From: Ideonella alba | Lineage (GTDB): Bacteria > Pseudomonadota > Gammaproteobacteria > Burkholderiales > Burkholderiaceae_C | DNA length: 64,000 bases | Assembly (NCBI RefSeq): GCF_018069875.1 | Contig: NZ_JAGQDF010000006.1 | Span: 1-64,000 of the forward strand | Reading direction: 5' to 3' | Shown: positions 8,567 to 19,857 of the stretch, piece after piece | How the letters are laid out: every line of letters begins with the position of its first letter | How positions within the stretch are numbered: position 1 is the stretch's first letter | Notes under the pieces: model-generated | Databases searched by the model: none | What the model was told of the DNA's origin: nothing | What the model saw: only the letters and a program-made list of their open reading frames with translations | Translations under genes and position numbers: made by a program

Positions 8567-9013
8567 TCAGCCGCCGTTCGCCGGCACCGTTGGCGGACGC
8601 CCCCGCCCCCGCTTGGCCTGCTCGATGCGTTCGTTGAGTTGCGCGAACTCGGCCAGCAGCGCCTGGCAGGCGGCGGCGGGGGATTCGCAGAGGTGGTCGG
8701 TGCGCACCTGGACCTGGCCGTCGGCACCGCGCACCATCGTGCGGCGCAGCACCGCCGGGTAGGCGGCATGGCCCACCGGCGGGAAGGACCACTGGGCGGC
8801 GGCGGCCGGCTCGTTCACCGTGGTCCAGCCGTCGCCGTGGGTGACCACGGTGTCCTTGCCGTCGCGGGACTCCAGGTCCTTCAGTGCGGCAGCCACGCTG
8901 GGGTAGTTGATACCGGGCGCGGCGGACTGCTGCGCCAGTGCCTGATCGCTGAGGGCCAGCACGGCCAGCAGTGCTGCCAGGGTGGGGACGATGCGGGAGT
9001 TCATGCGCTGCAT
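8567..9013 (-). CDS. Secreted hypothetical protein
   Basis: 148 residues with a clear Sec signal peptide (basic MNSR start, hydrophobic PTLAALLAVLALSDQ, cleavage after ALA-Q). The mature 120 residues carry a conserved-looking central part (HGDGWTTVNEP) with two Cys in LCESPAAAC, possibly a periplasmic disulphide, and a basic tail. I do not recognise a characterised family. It is a single gene transcribed towards the repeat element. Confidence 0.7.
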   Translation of the reverse strand: MQRMNSRIVPTLAALLAVLALSDQALAQQSAAPGINYPSVAAALKDLESRDGKDTVVTHGDGWTTVNEPAAAAQWSFPPVGHAAYPAVLRRTMVRGADGQVQVRTDHLCESPAAACQALLAEFAQLNERIEQAKRGRGRPPTVPANGG

Positions 9014-9057
9014 GGTAGTGCGGCGCCAGGGCCGCCAGGCACAGGGGAACTCCTGCG

Positions 9058-9483
9058 TCAGGAATGGGGCAGTTCGCGCAGGAACAGGTACTTCACATGG
9101 CCGCCGCCGAAACCCTCGATGCGGGCTTGTTCAGCGTAGCCCAGCGCGGCGTAGAAGCGCGGCGCCTGGAAGCTGAAGGTGGTCAGGTAGACGCGCCGCA
9201 CGCCGCGCTGCGCCGCGGCTGCCTCGAAGCACTGCATCAGCGCACGGCCCAGGCCCTGCTTGCGCTGCTCGGGCAGCACCCACAGTTGCTGCAGCTCGGC
9301 GCATTCACCCCAGGTGCGGCCCAGCGCGCCGCCCAGCACACGCCCCTGCGCATCACGGGCCAGGCAGGCCAGCGAGCGCACGCCAACCACCCAGGGCGCG
9401 TTGTGCGCCTCCAGGCCGTCGTCAACGATGCCCGCATCGGCCGGCCAGTCCTCGTGCTCCGACAGTTGCCAGCCCGTGCTCAT
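9058..9483 (-). CDS. GNAT family N-acetyltransferase
   Basis: 141 residues. The acetyl-CoA loop of the GNAT fold is visible as LPEQRKQGLGRALMQ (R/QxxGxG/A), followed by a helix and the C-terminal FYAALGYAEQ strand. The substrate is unknown. It is followed on the same strand by no close partner; the asparaginase gene upstream ends 13 bp away, so the two are probably co-transcribed. Confidence 0.85.
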   Translation of the reverse strand: MSTGWQLSEHEDWPADAGIVDDGLEAHNAPWVVGVRSLACLARDAQGRVLGGALGRTWGECAELQQLWVLPEQRKQGLGRALMQCFEAAAAQRGVRRVYLTTFSFQAPRFYAALGYAEQARIEGFGGGHVKYLFLRELPHS

Positions 9484-9496
9484 CCATCCCTCCGGT

Positions 9497-10546
9497 TCAG
9501 CGGGCCAGCGTGGCCAGCGCCTGCTGCAGGCTGCTGGCGGGTCGCAGCGCGCCCACCACGGTACCGCGCCAGTTGCGCAGCGTCACCGCCACACGGGGGG
9601 CCAGCACGGCGGCATCGGCCTCGTCGCGCACCAGCAGCGCCTGCACCACGCTGGCCAGCACCACCTCGGCGGCGCGGGCGTTGTTGCCATCGTCCACCTT
9701 GATCGCCACGCCCCAGCCGCGCTCGGGCAGTGCGGCGCAGTACACCCCCTCGGCGCCCACCTTGCAGCACAGGCGCTCGCCGAAGTGCGCCATCAGGTCG
9801 GTGTCCAGGCGGCCGCTGCCGGCCACCATGAAGGGCTGCGCGGCAATGGCCTGGCGCAGGCGCCGCGCCGCCACCGCGTGCCCGGCCGACAGGCCCAAGC
9901 CGCTGGCCACCCGCGCAAAACCCAGCGCCAGCGCCTGCAGCGGGATCGCGAAGGTGGGGATCGAGCAGCCGTCGATGCCCATCGGCGCGTGCGCCAGGTC
10001 GTGGCCGGTGGCCGCCTGCAGCGCTGCACTGACCTCGCGCATCACCGGATGCTGCGGCTGCACGTAGCCCGACAGGAAGCCGCGCCCATCGGCACCACCG
10101 GCCAGCAGGCAACCCAGGCAGGCCAAGCCGCTGTGCTTGCCCGAGCAGTTGTTGTGCAGCGCCGAGGGCTCGGCGCCGCTGCGTGCCAGGGCGCGCGTGG
10201 CCGGCTCGAAGCCAGGCCAGTGGGCGCCGCATTCCAGCACGCTGTCGTCCAGCCCCAGGCGGGCCAGCAGGCCCGCTGCGGTCGCCACATGGGGCGGCTC
10301 GCCGCCGTGCGAGGCGCAGGCCAGGGCCAGTTCGGCGTCGCTCAGCTGCCAGCGGTCCGCCGCACCGCTGGCCACCAGCGGCAAGGCCTGCAACAGCTTC
10401 ACCGCCGAGCGCGGAAACACCGGCCGCGATGCATCGCCCAGCGCCAGCACGGTGGTGCCCTCGGCATCGACGATGACCAGCGCACCGCGGTGCGCCGATT
10501 CCACGGTGTCGCCGCGCAGCACCTCGACCAGAACCGGGTTGCTCAT
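9497..10546 (-). CDS. L-asparaginase, thermolabile Rhizobium-etli-type family
   Basis: 349 residues matching the asparaginase family unrelated to E. coli AnsA/AnsB. It hydrolyses asparagine to aspartate and ammonia in the cytoplasm. Recognisable parts are EVLRGDTVESAHRG at the N-terminus, FPRSAVKLLQALP, the ASHGGEP box, HNNCSGKHSG (the catalytic Cys/Ser/Lys region), GIDGCSIPTFA and the KVGAEGVY segment. Length agrees with the family. No signal peptide is present. Confidence 0.88.
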   Translation of the reverse strand: MSNPVLVEVLRGDTVESAHRGALVIVDAEGTTVLALGDASRPVFPRSAVKLLQALPLVASGAADRWQLSDAELALACASHGGEPPHVATAAGLLARLGLDDSVLECGAHWPGFEPATRALARSGAEPSALHNNCSGKHSGLACLGCLLAGGADGRGFLSGYVQPQHPVMREVSAALQAATGHDLAHAPMGIDGCSIPTFAIPLQALALGFARVASGLGLSAGHAVAARRLRQAIAAQPFMVAGSGRLDTDLMAHFGERLCCKVGAEGVYCAALPERGWGVAIKVDDGNNARAAEVVLASVVQALLVRDEADAAVLAPRVAVTLRNWRGTVVGALRPASSLQQALATLAR

Positions 10547-10584
10547 GACCGCAGTATGCCGCGCCGGCCCCCTACACTGTGGCC

Positions 10585-11067
10585 ATGACTTCCCCCACCG
10601 ACGACGGCGCCGTGGTCCACGAGGACCGGCTGTGGGCCGACAAGGGCTGGACCGCCCGCGTGATCAAGAACGAGGACGACGACGGCTGGGCCGTGGCCAT
10701 GTACAAGCAGGGCGTGGATGAGCCCGCGCTGGTCGGCCCCTGGACCATGGGCCGCGACAAGAAGAACCCCAAGCCGCTGGACGCGGGCGCCTTCAACACC
10801 CTGGTCAAGACCGCCAGCGAGGTGCTGCGCCGCCATGAGCAGCACCTGCAGGCCACGCTGCACCAGGAGATCACCGTGTCGGCCGGCGGTGGGCGCATCA
10901 GCGTCCGCCTGGACATCACGCCCGATGACGATCAACCCAGCGCCCGACTGACCGCGGTCGATGACAGCGGCGAGGAACTCGCCGCCGTGGCCGTGTCACC
11001 GGGCTTCAGGCTCAACCGCGCCAGCGCCGAGGCCTGGATCGCCAGCGACTACGCACGCCCCCGTTAG
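10585..11067 (+). CDS. Hypothetical cytoplasmic protein
   Basis: 160 residues from the ATG at 10585 (a GTG six bases earlier is possible). It is acidic, with two parts: a compact N-terminal segment (RLWADKGWTARVIKNEDDDGWAVAMYKQG) and a beta-rich C-terminal half (EITVSAGGGRISVRLDITPD). There is no signal peptide or transmembrane segment. I recognise a conserved Burkholderiales-type protein but no function. It diverges from the asparaginase gene across 38 bp. Confidence 0.7.
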   Translation: MTSPTDDGAVVHEDRLWADKGWTARVIKNEDDDGWAVAMYKQGVDEPALVGPWTMGRDKKNPKPLDAGAFNTLVKTASEVLRRHEQHLQATLHQEITVSAGGGRISVRLDITPDDDQPSARLTAVDDSGEELAAVAVSPGFRLNRASAEAWIASDYARPR

Positions 11068-11086
11068 GCCCGACCGCGTGCTGCGC

Positions 11087-11347
11087 TCAGCGCCGCTGCG
11101 GTGCGCGCGTCAGCTCGCGCTGCATGAACAGGTACAGGCTCTCCAGCTTGGCGCGCGCCCAGGGCGTCTTGCGCAGGAACTTCAGGCTGGAGGCCACGCT
11201 CGGGTCGCTCTGGAAACAGCGCACCGGCAAGCGCTCGGCCAGGCCGGCCCAGCCGTAGTGCGCGGCCAGCGCCACCACCATGGCCTCCAGCGTCACGCCA
11301 TGCAGCGGGTTGCGGGGCTGGACGGGCGGCGGGGGGACGGGGTGCAT
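11087..11347 (-). CDS. VF530 family (DUF2132) small protein
   Basis: 86 residues from the ATG at 11347. The body [20 protein letters not shown], then [20 protein letters not shown] and [13 protein letters not shown], is the hallmark of the VF530 family, whose Vibrio fischeri member has a small helical fold with a proposed DNA-binding role. The biological role is unknown. A longer upstream frame exists but is a shadow of the DMT transporter gene on the other strand. Confidence 0.88.
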   Translation of the reverse strand: MHPVPPPPVQPRNPLHGVTLEAMVVALAAHYGWAGLAERLPVRCFQSDPSVASSLKFLRKTPWARAKLESLYLFMQRELTRAPQRR

Positions 11348-11467
11348 GGCCGCATTCTCGCCGCCATCGCCGACAATGCCGCGATGCGCCCCTGCCCGCC
11401 GCGCCCCTCGTCGCTGCCGACGCCACACCCCTGCGGCCGCGCCACGCGGGCCCGGCACCACTGAACC

Positions 11468-12349
11468 ATGCCGATCAGCGCGCTGGCCCTGGTGATCATC
11501 GCCGCCCTGCTGCACGCGCTGTGGAACGTGGCCGCCAAGAAAGCCGGTGGCAACCACCACTTCGTGCTGCTGTCGGCGATTGGCATCGTCGTGTTCTGGG
11601 CGCCGGTGGGCGTGTGGGCCGCGTGGACCGAACTGCCGCGCTGGGGCGCGCTGGAGTGGGGCCTGGTGACGGCCAGCGCCGTCACCCACCTGGTCTACTT
11701 CAATGTGCTGCTGACCGGCTACCGGCGATCTGACCTGAACGTGGTCTACCCGGTGGCGCGCGGCACCGGCCCGCTGCTCAGCGCCGCGCTGGCCTGGTGG
11801 CTGCTGGCCGAAACGCCCGGCCCACTGGGCGTGGCCGGGGTGCTGGCGGTGTGCGCGGGCATCTGGCTGATTGCCGGCGGCCCGGCGCTCTGGGCACGCG
11901 CCCATGACCCGGCGCAGCGCCTGCGCGTGCGCGCCGGCCTGGCCTGGGGTGCGGCCACCGGCGTGCTGATCGCCGGCTACACGGTGATCGACGGCTATGC
12001 GGTGAAGGTGCTGATGGTCTCACCCATCCTGGTCGACTACTTCGGCAACCTGCTGCGCGTGCCCTTCATGCTGCCGGCCTGCTGGCGCGACCGCAGCGGC
12101 TTCGTGCAGGCGCTGCACACGCAATGGAAGCACGCGCTGGTGATGGCGGTGTTCAGCCCGCTGGCCTATGTGCTGGTCCTGTACGCAGCCACGATGGCGC
12201 CGCTGTCGCATGTGGCGCCGGCGCGCGAGGTGTCGATGCTGTTCGCCGCGCTGATCGGCGGGCGCTGGCTGGGCGAGGCCGACCGCGGCTGGCGCCTGGC
12301 GGGCGCGGCCTGCATGGCCGGCGGCGTGGCCGCGCTGGCGCTGGGATGA
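11468..12349 (+). CDS. DMT superfamily (EamA) transporter
   Basis: 293 residues, nearly all hydrophobic, with about ten membrane helices in two halves of EamA type. The conserved [21 protein letters not shown] segment closes the first half and [16 protein letters not shown] the second. Such proteins export metabolites or amino acids across the inner membrane; the substrate cannot be told. Its stop overlaps the start of the nuclease gene. Confidence 0.88.
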   Translation: MPISALALVIIAALLHALWNVAAKKAGGNHHFVLLSAIGIVVFWAPVGVWAAWTELPRWGALEWGLVTASAVTHLVYFNVLLTGYRRSDLNVVYPVARGTGPLLSAALAWWLLAETPGPLGVAGVLAVCAGIWLIAGGPALWARAHDPAQRLRVRAGLAWGAATGVLIAGYTVIDGYAVKVLMVSPILVDYFGNLLRVPFMLPACWRDRSGFVQALHTQWKHALVMAVFSPLAYVLVLYAATMAPLSHVAPAREVSMLFAALIGGRWLGEADRGWRLAGAACMAGGVAALALG

Positions 12350-13314
12350 CGATGAAGCACCTGGCCCTGCTCCTGCTGCTGGTGCTGACACTGGGAACGG
12401 CCAGGGCCTGGGGCCCGCGCGGCCACCAGGCCAGCGTGGCCATCGCCGAATCGCTGATCGCCGGCAGCCGTGCCGAGCGCGAGGTGCGCGCGCTGCTGCA
12501 GCCGGTGGGCTGGACCCTGGCCGACGCCGCCCAGCGGCCCGACTGCCTGCGCGGCGTGGGCCGCCCCGGCAGCGTCCCCAGCGGGCCGCGCGAGTGCCGG
12601 GTCTTCAGCGCCGAGGACCTGACCCGCGCGGTGGCGGCCTTCGAGGGCGCCTGCGGCCCGCACACCTCGCCCGAGGCCTGCCACCGCCGCCTGCACTACA
12701 CCGACGTCGCGCTGCAGCGCCCGGCCTGGCGCCCGGGCCTGGCGGGCACGCGGCCGGACGACATCGTCGGCGCGCTGCAGGCCGCCATTGCCACGCTGCG
12801 CGGTGAGTCGCCCGCCGGAACGCTGCGCTTCGAGAACAAACGCGAGGCCCTGGCCTGGCTGGCCCACCTGGTGGGCGACCTGCACCAGCCGCTGCATGTG
12901 GGCGCGCTCTACCTGGACCGCGCGGGCCGGCCGATCGACCCCGACCACGCCCCTCATGACCACGCCAACGACACCACCGGCGGCAACCGCCTGAGCGTGG
13001 GTGAGCGCAACCTGCACGCGCTGTGGGACGCCGCGCCCTCGCTGAACCTGGACGCGGCCCTGCTGGCCCAGGCCCGCGCCCTGCCCCGCCCCGAGCTGCC
13101 CGTGTCGCAATGGCCCGCCGCCTGGGCCAGCGACACGCTGGACGTGGCGCGCCAGGCGCTGTCGCCGCTGCGCTTCGGGCCAGCGCAGGGCGACCCGCCG
13201 CAGTGGACCCAACTGGGCCCCGATGACGCGGCGGCGCGCGACGCCCTCCAGCGCCGCCAACTGCTGCGCGCCGGCGCCCGGCTGGCGCAACTGCTGCAGG
13301 CGATCTGGCCATGA
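12346..13314 (+). CDS. Secreted S1/P1-type zinc-dependent nuclease
   Basis: 322 residues including a signal peptide (KHLALLLLLVLTLGTARA). Cleavage would leave an N-terminal Trp, whose backbone binds zinc in this family. The trinuclear zinc ligands are visible in WGPRGHQ, RRLHYTD, LVGDLHQPLHVG and a GGN/HALWD pair further on. It should cut single-stranded DNA and RNA in the periplasm or outside the cell for phosphate and nucleoside scavenging. ATGA overlaps couple it to both neighbours; a start at 12352 is equally possible. Confidence 0.9.
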   Translation: MTMKHLALLLLLVLTLGTARAWGPRGHQASVAIAESLIAGSRAEREVRALLQPVGWTLADAAQRPDCLRGVGRPGSVPSGPRECRVFSAEDLTRAVAAFEGACGPHTSPEACHRRLHYTDVALQRPAWRPGLAGTRPDDIVGALQAAIATLRGESPAGTLRFENKREALAWLAHLVGDLHQPLHVGALYLDRAGRPIDPDHAPHDHANDTTGGNRLSVGERNLHALWDAAPSLNLDAALLAQARALPRPELPVSQWPAAWASDTLDVARQALSPLRFGPAQGDPPQWTQLGPDDAAARDALQRRQLLRAGARLAQLLQAIWP

Positions 13315-13789
13315 TCACACTGACCGCGATCACCCTGGACGACGCCGCGCCGCTGTGGCCGCTGATCCAGGACCCCGCCCTCTACACCTACACCGACGAC
13401 CACCGCCCGCCCGGCCTGGCGGCCTGGCAATCGCGCGTGGCGCGCTGGGTGGCCGGCGCGCCCGCGGACAGCGGCGAGACCTGGCTCAACGCCGTCATCC
13501 GCGACCGCGCCAGCGGCGCGCCGCTGGGCCTGGTGCAGGCCACGCGCGAGGCCGATGGCCGGCTGTGGGTGGGCTACCGCATTGGCAGCACGCACGCCGG
13601 CCGGGGCGTGGCCACCGCGGCGCTGCAGGTCTGGTTGCAGCAACTGCTGGCGCGCTGGCCGGGCAGCACCGTGTGGGCCAGCGTGGACCTGCGCCACACC
13701 GCGTCGCGCCGGGTGCTGGACAAGTGCGGCTTCGTGCTCGACCACAGCGCACCCAGCACGCTGCACGGCGCGCCCAGCGAGGACGCGCT

Positions 13790-13817
<28 letters not shown>
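13311..13817 (+). CDS. GNAT family N-acetyltransferase (RimJ/RimL-like)
   Basis: 168 residues, ATGA overlap with the nuclease gene. The segment [19 protein letters not shown] holds the acetyl-CoA loop, and [16 protein letters not shown] is the typical RimJ/RimL C-terminal box, so it may acetylate a protein N-terminus or a small amine. Its end overlaps the 3' end of the convergent ygiQ-like gene by 28 bp. Confidence 0.87.
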
Positions 13818-16165
<2,348 letters not shown>

Positions 16166-16208
16166 AGCCCTGCTTCGCCCCGCGCCGCCGGGGTCTATGC
16201 CGGCGGCG

Positions 16209-17288
16209 TCAGCGGCCGAACAGGCCCTTGATCACGTTGCCCACGCCTTCCACCACCCCGCCCAGGCTCACGCCCACCGCCTCGGCCACGCCGGTGGCAA
16301 AGCGCTGGGCCAGGCTGTCGTTGATCGAGAAGGCGGGGTCGTCCAGCCGGCCCTGCAGCGTGAAGTCCAGCGTGATGCGGCCCTGGTTGCGCAGCGCCGC
16401 CACCGCGGCCTGGCGCGACAGGCTGCCCAGCCGGCCCAGCAGGCCGGAGCCGTCGGCCAGCTCCAGCCCGGTCAGCACCATCCGGCCCGGCGCCTTCAGC
16501 CGCTGACCGCGCACGCTGGCCTGAACCTGCAGGTCCAGCCGGCCCTGGCGGATCCCGCCGTCGTTCACCTTCAGCAGGTAGGGCTGCAGCGCCCGCATGT
16601 CGATGCCGGTGAGCGCCGCCGCCAGCTCGGCCTCGCGCGTGGCCGGGGTGAGCTGGCCGCGCACCGCCACCTGGCCGTCGTGCGCCGGACCCTTCAGCGT
16701 GGCCGACAGGTCCACATCCATCGCCCGGTCCAGCCCGGGCAGGACCAGCGTGTCCAGTGTGGCGTTCAGGTCGGCCAGGCGGATGCGGTGCGGCCGCGGC
16801 AGCGCCAGGCTGGCATCGAAGAGGTCCACCTGCACGCCGCGCAGCACGATGTGGTCGATCAGCACCGCGGGCGCAGGGGTGGTGGCGCTGGCAGCCGGCG
16901 CGGCGGCGCGCGCGCCGGTTTCCAGCATCGAGGGCAGCACGCGCAAGCGCCCGTCGCGGGTGCGCAGCAGCACGATGCGGGCATCTTCGACGACGATGCG
17001 CTGCACCCGCCAGGCGCCGCTGAAGGCACTGGCCAGGTCGGGGCGCACGGTCACCAGGCCGGCGTGCAGTTCCTCATCGGCTGGCCAGCCGGGCGCCGCC
17101 GCCACATGCAGCTCGCGCACCCGCAGACCGGTCCAGCCCACCTCGATGGCCCCCACCGTGGCGCGCGGGCCCAGGGCTTCGCGCAGGCCAGCCTCCAGGC
17201 GCTGCAGCGCCACGCGGTAGGCGGCGAACAGGCCCAGCAACAGGGCACCGAGCAGGGCCAGGACGATCAACACACGGGAGCGGGTCAT
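16209..17288 (-). CDS. AsmA/DUF748-like envelope protein
   Basis: 359 residues from the ATG at 17288. One N-terminal membrane anchor ([19 protein letters not shown]) precedes a periplasmic beta-rich region with repeated LxVxxxxxxD-type strands ([26 protein letters not shown]), as in AsmA-like proteins implicated in lipid traffic or envelope maintenance. The short C-terminal [14 protein letters not shown] segment resembles the end of DUF748 proteins. It is shorter than typical AsmA. The start codon is close to the divergent DUF429 gene. Confidence 0.7.
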   Translation of the reverse strand: MTRSRVLIVLALLGALLLGLFAAYRVALQRLEAGLREALGPRATVGAIEVGWTGLRVRELHVAAAPGWPADEELHAGLVTVRPDLASAFSGAWRVQRIVVEDARIVLLRTRDGRLRVLPSMLETGARAAAPAASATTPAPAVLIDHIVLRGVQVDLFDASLALPRPHRIRLADLNATLDTLVLPGLDRAMDVDLSATLKGPAHDGQVAVRGQLTPATREAELAAALTGIDMRALQPYLLKVNDGGIRQGRLDLQVQASVRGQRLKAPGRMVLTGLELADGSGLLGRLGSLSRQAAVAALRNQGRITLDFTLQGRLDDPAFSINDSLAQRFATGVAEAVGVSLGGVVEGVGNVIKGLFGR

Positions 17289-17340
17289 CCCGGCATTGTC
17301 GCCACGCCGGCCGGTCCCGGCAGCGAGAATGCGCGCCACC

Positions 17341-18171
17341 ATGCCCCACCCTGCCCCGCCCACCGACCGGCTGCTGCTGGGCGTCGACTTCTCCAGCGCG
17401 CCCCGCGCCGCCAAGCCCATCGTCGCGGCCTGGGGCCGGCGGGTGGGCGCGGTGGTCCGGCTCGACACGATCGAGACGCTGCCGCGCCTGGACGATTTCA
17501 GCGCCCTGCTTCAGCGCCCCGGCCCCTGGGCGGGCGCGTTCGACCTGCCCTTCGGCCTGCCGCGCGAGCTGGTGCTGGCGCTGGGCTGGCCCACCGACTG
17601 GGCGGCGCTGATGCGCCACTACGCGGCGCTCTCGCGCGAGGAGATCCGCGCCACCTTCCAGGCCTTCTGCGATGCCCGACCGGCCGGTGGCAAGTTCGCC
17701 CACCGCGCCTGCGATGTGCCAGCGGGCTCCTCGCCCAGCATGAAGTGGGTCAATCCGCCGGTGGCCTACATGCTGCATGCCGGCGTGCCGCGGCTGATCG
17801 AGGCCGGGGTGGACCTGCCCGGCCTGCACGCGGGCGACCCGGCGCGCGTGGCGCTGGAGGCCTACCCCGGCCTGCTGGCGCGCGAGCTGATCGGCGCGCG
17901 CTCGTACAAGAGCGATGAGCGCGCGAAACAGACGCCCGAGCGCCTGATCGCCCGCAAAGACCTGCTGGCCGCGCTGGAGCAGGGCCGCAGCCGGCTGGGC
18001 CTGCGCCTGAAACTGAGCCCGGCCCAGCACGAAGCCCTGGCCGAGGACGCCAGCGGCGACCGGCTGGACGCGGTGCTGTGCCTGCTGCAGGCGGCCTGGG
18101 CCGTGGGCCAGCCGGGCTGGGGCCTGCCGGCGACGATGGATCCGCTGGAGGGCTGGATCCTCAGCGCCTGA
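17341..18171 (+). CDS. DUF429 domain protein
   Basis: 276 residues from the ATG at 17341. LLLGVDFSSAP opens an RNase-H-like fold with the first acidic residue, followed by GAFDLPFGLPRELV, VNPPVAYMLHAG and EAYPGLLARELIG, then a C-terminal DRLDAVLCLLQAAWA with a further acid. These are the signature blocks of DUF429, predicted nucleases of unknown substrate. Its stop codon abuts the stop of the convergent gene. Confidence 0.8.
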   Translation: MPHPAPPTDRLLLGVDFSSAPRAAKPIVAAWGRRVGAVVRLDTIETLPRLDDFSALLQRPGPWAGAFDLPFGLPRELVLALGWPTDWAALMRHYAALSREEIRATFQAFCDARPAGGKFAHRACDVPAGSSPSMKWVNPPVAYMLHAGVPRLIEAGVDLPGLHAGDPARVALEAYPGLLARELIGARSYKSDERAKQTPERLIARKDLLAALEQGRSRLGLRLKLSPAQHEALAEDASGDRLDAVLCLLQAAWAVGQPGWGLPATMDPLEGWILSA

Positions 18172-18498
18172 TCAGCGCAGCGCCACGTACAGGTAGTACG
18201 GCGGCGGGCCATCGGCGCCGACGACGCCGAAATGCGGGCTGTCGAAATCGTCGCGGTACCACTGTCGCAGGTCGCGCTCGGTTTCGCGCATCTGGGTCTC
18301 GGACGTGGTCTGGCCCAGCACCACCAGCTCGGTGAAGCCGGGCGCCAGGCGGTGGTAGAGCTCGACGCGGCCATCGACATCGGCGGTCAGACCGACCCGG
18401 AAGTCCGCGCGGTGATCGGGGCGCGCATGGATCGCGATGCGGCGGCGCAGGTCCAGGCCGGTGGGCCAAGCGGACTTCGGGTCTTGGCGGATCAGCAT
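18172..18498 (-). CDS. Hypothetical protein
   Basis: 108 residues, cytoplasmic, with no recognised motif. The C-terminal half (SETQMRETERDLRQWYRDDF, PYYLYVAL) alternates charged helix and short strand. It sits between the convergent DUF429 gene and fahA and is not obviously part of either unit. Confidence 0.55.
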   Translation of the reverse strand: MLIRQDPKSAWPTGLDLRRRIAIHARPDHRADFRVGLTADVDGRVELYHRLAPGFTELVVLGQTTSETQMRETERDLRQWYRDDFDSPHFGVVGADGPPPYYLYVALR

Positions 18499-18544
18499 GC
18501 AGCATCCATGCAGGTCGGGACACCAATGATAGATCGCTGCGACC

Positions 18545-19852
18545 TCAGACCGCCGGCAATACCGTGCCCACGCAGGGCCCGAAACCGATACCTACCGCGC
18601 CCGCCGCGTCGCAGCGGCCGACCAGGGCGATCGCGTCACCATCCTGCAGGAAGCGGCGCGTCTCGCCACCCGGCAGCGTCAGCGGCTGCTTGCCGCCCTG
18701 GCTGAGTTCCAGCAGCGAACCACCCTGCTCCGGCTGCGGACCGCTCTGCGTGCCGCTGCCCAGCAGGTCGCCGGGCTGCAGGTTGCAGCCGTTGGCGCTG
18801 TGGTGGGCCAGCATCTGGGCCACGGTCCAGTAGGCGTCGCGGAAGTCGCTGCTTGAGAGCGTGGCAAAGCCCTGACCGGCAGCGCGCATCTGCGCGGTCT
18901 GTATCTGCACCTGCAGTTGCACCGCCACGCCGCCCTGGCGGCGGTTGGCGGGCGAGTCAAGGTAGGGCAGCGGCTGCGGGTCGTCCGCCGGGTGGGCGAA
19001 GGGCACGCGAAACGGCGCCAGCGCCTCCTGCGTGACGATCCAGGGCGAAATCGTGGTGGCGAAGTTCTTGGCCAGGAAGGGGCCCAGCGGCTGGTACTCC
19101 CAGGCCTGCACGTCGCGCGCCGACCAGTCATTGAGCAGGCACAGACCGAACCAGTCGGCCTCGGCCCGTTCCATGTCCATCGGCTCGCCCAGCGCGTTGC
19201 CGGCACCGACGAACACGCCCAGCTCCAGCTCATAGTCCAGGCGCTGGCAGGGGCCGTACTCGGGCACCGCGGCGTCCGGTGCCTTGAACTGACCCTTGGG
19301 GCGGCGGAACTGCTGGCCGCTGACGCCGATCGACGAGACCCGGCCGTGGTAGCCGATCGGCACCCACTTGTAGTTGGGCAGCAGCGGGTTGTCCGGGCGG
19401 AACAGCTTGCCCACCGTGGTGGCGTGGTGGATGCCGGTGTAGAAGTCGGTGTAGTCGCCGATCTGGCAGGGCAGCGCCATCTCGGCGGCGGATTGCGCCA
19501 CCAGGCACGGCGCCAGCGCAGCCTGCTGCGCACTGCCCTCGCGCAGCGCGGCGCTCAGCGCGGCACGCAGGCCCTTGCGGGCCGCTGGGCCTTGCGCCAT
19601 GAGGGCGTTCAGGTCGCCCGCCGCCAAGGGCGCCAGCCAGGCCTGGGCCTCGGCGCTCCAGCCGCCCGCGGCCAGCGCCTGCTGCAGGTCCAGGATCTCG
19701 TCGCCGATGGCCACGCCCACGCGCAGCGGTTCGCTGCCGCCGGCACGTCGGAAACGCCCGAAGGGCAGGTTCTGGATCGGGAAGTCGGTGCCCGGCTGGT
19801 TGGCCGAGGGCACCCAGCTCTTCAGCGTGGGGGCGTGGGTGGCGTCCAGCAT
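18545..19852 (-). CDS. fahA: Fumarylacetoacetase
   Basis: 435 residues from the ATG at 19852. It catalyses the last step of tyrosine/homogentisate degradation, splitting fumarylacetoacetate into fumarate and acetoacetate. Visible are the N-terminal FPIQNLPFGRFR, the catalytic DFYTGIHHATTVGKLFRP, the calcium ligands in LDYELELGVFVG and LLNDWSARDVQAWEYQPLG, the Lys/Arg region, and DLLGSGTQSG near the C-terminus. All match functional FAH. A 5-bp gap separates it from the upstream MBL gene, so both form one operon facing an IclR regulator. Confidence 0.95.
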   Translation of the reverse strand: MLDATHAPTLKSWVPSANQPGTDFPIQNLPFGRFRRAGGSEPLRVGVAIGDEILDLQQALAAGGWSAEAQAWLAPLAAGDLNALMAQGPAARKGLRAALSAALREGSAQQAALAPCLVAQSAAEMALPCQIGDYTDFYTGIHHATTVGKLFRPDNPLLPNYKWVPIGYHGRVSSIGVSGQQFRRPKGQFKAPDAAVPEYGPCQRLDYELELGVFVGAGNALGEPMDMERAEADWFGLCLLNDWSARDVQAWEYQPLGPFLAKNFATTISPWIVTQEALAPFRVPFAHPADDPQPLPYLDSPANRRQGGVAVQLQVQIQTAQMRAAGQGFATLSSSDFRDAYWTVAQMLAHHSANGCNLQPGDLLGSGTQSGPQPEQGGSLLELSQGGKQPLTLPGGETRRFLQDGDAIALVGRCDAAGAVGIGFGPCVGTVLPAV

Positions 19853-19857
19853 GGCGT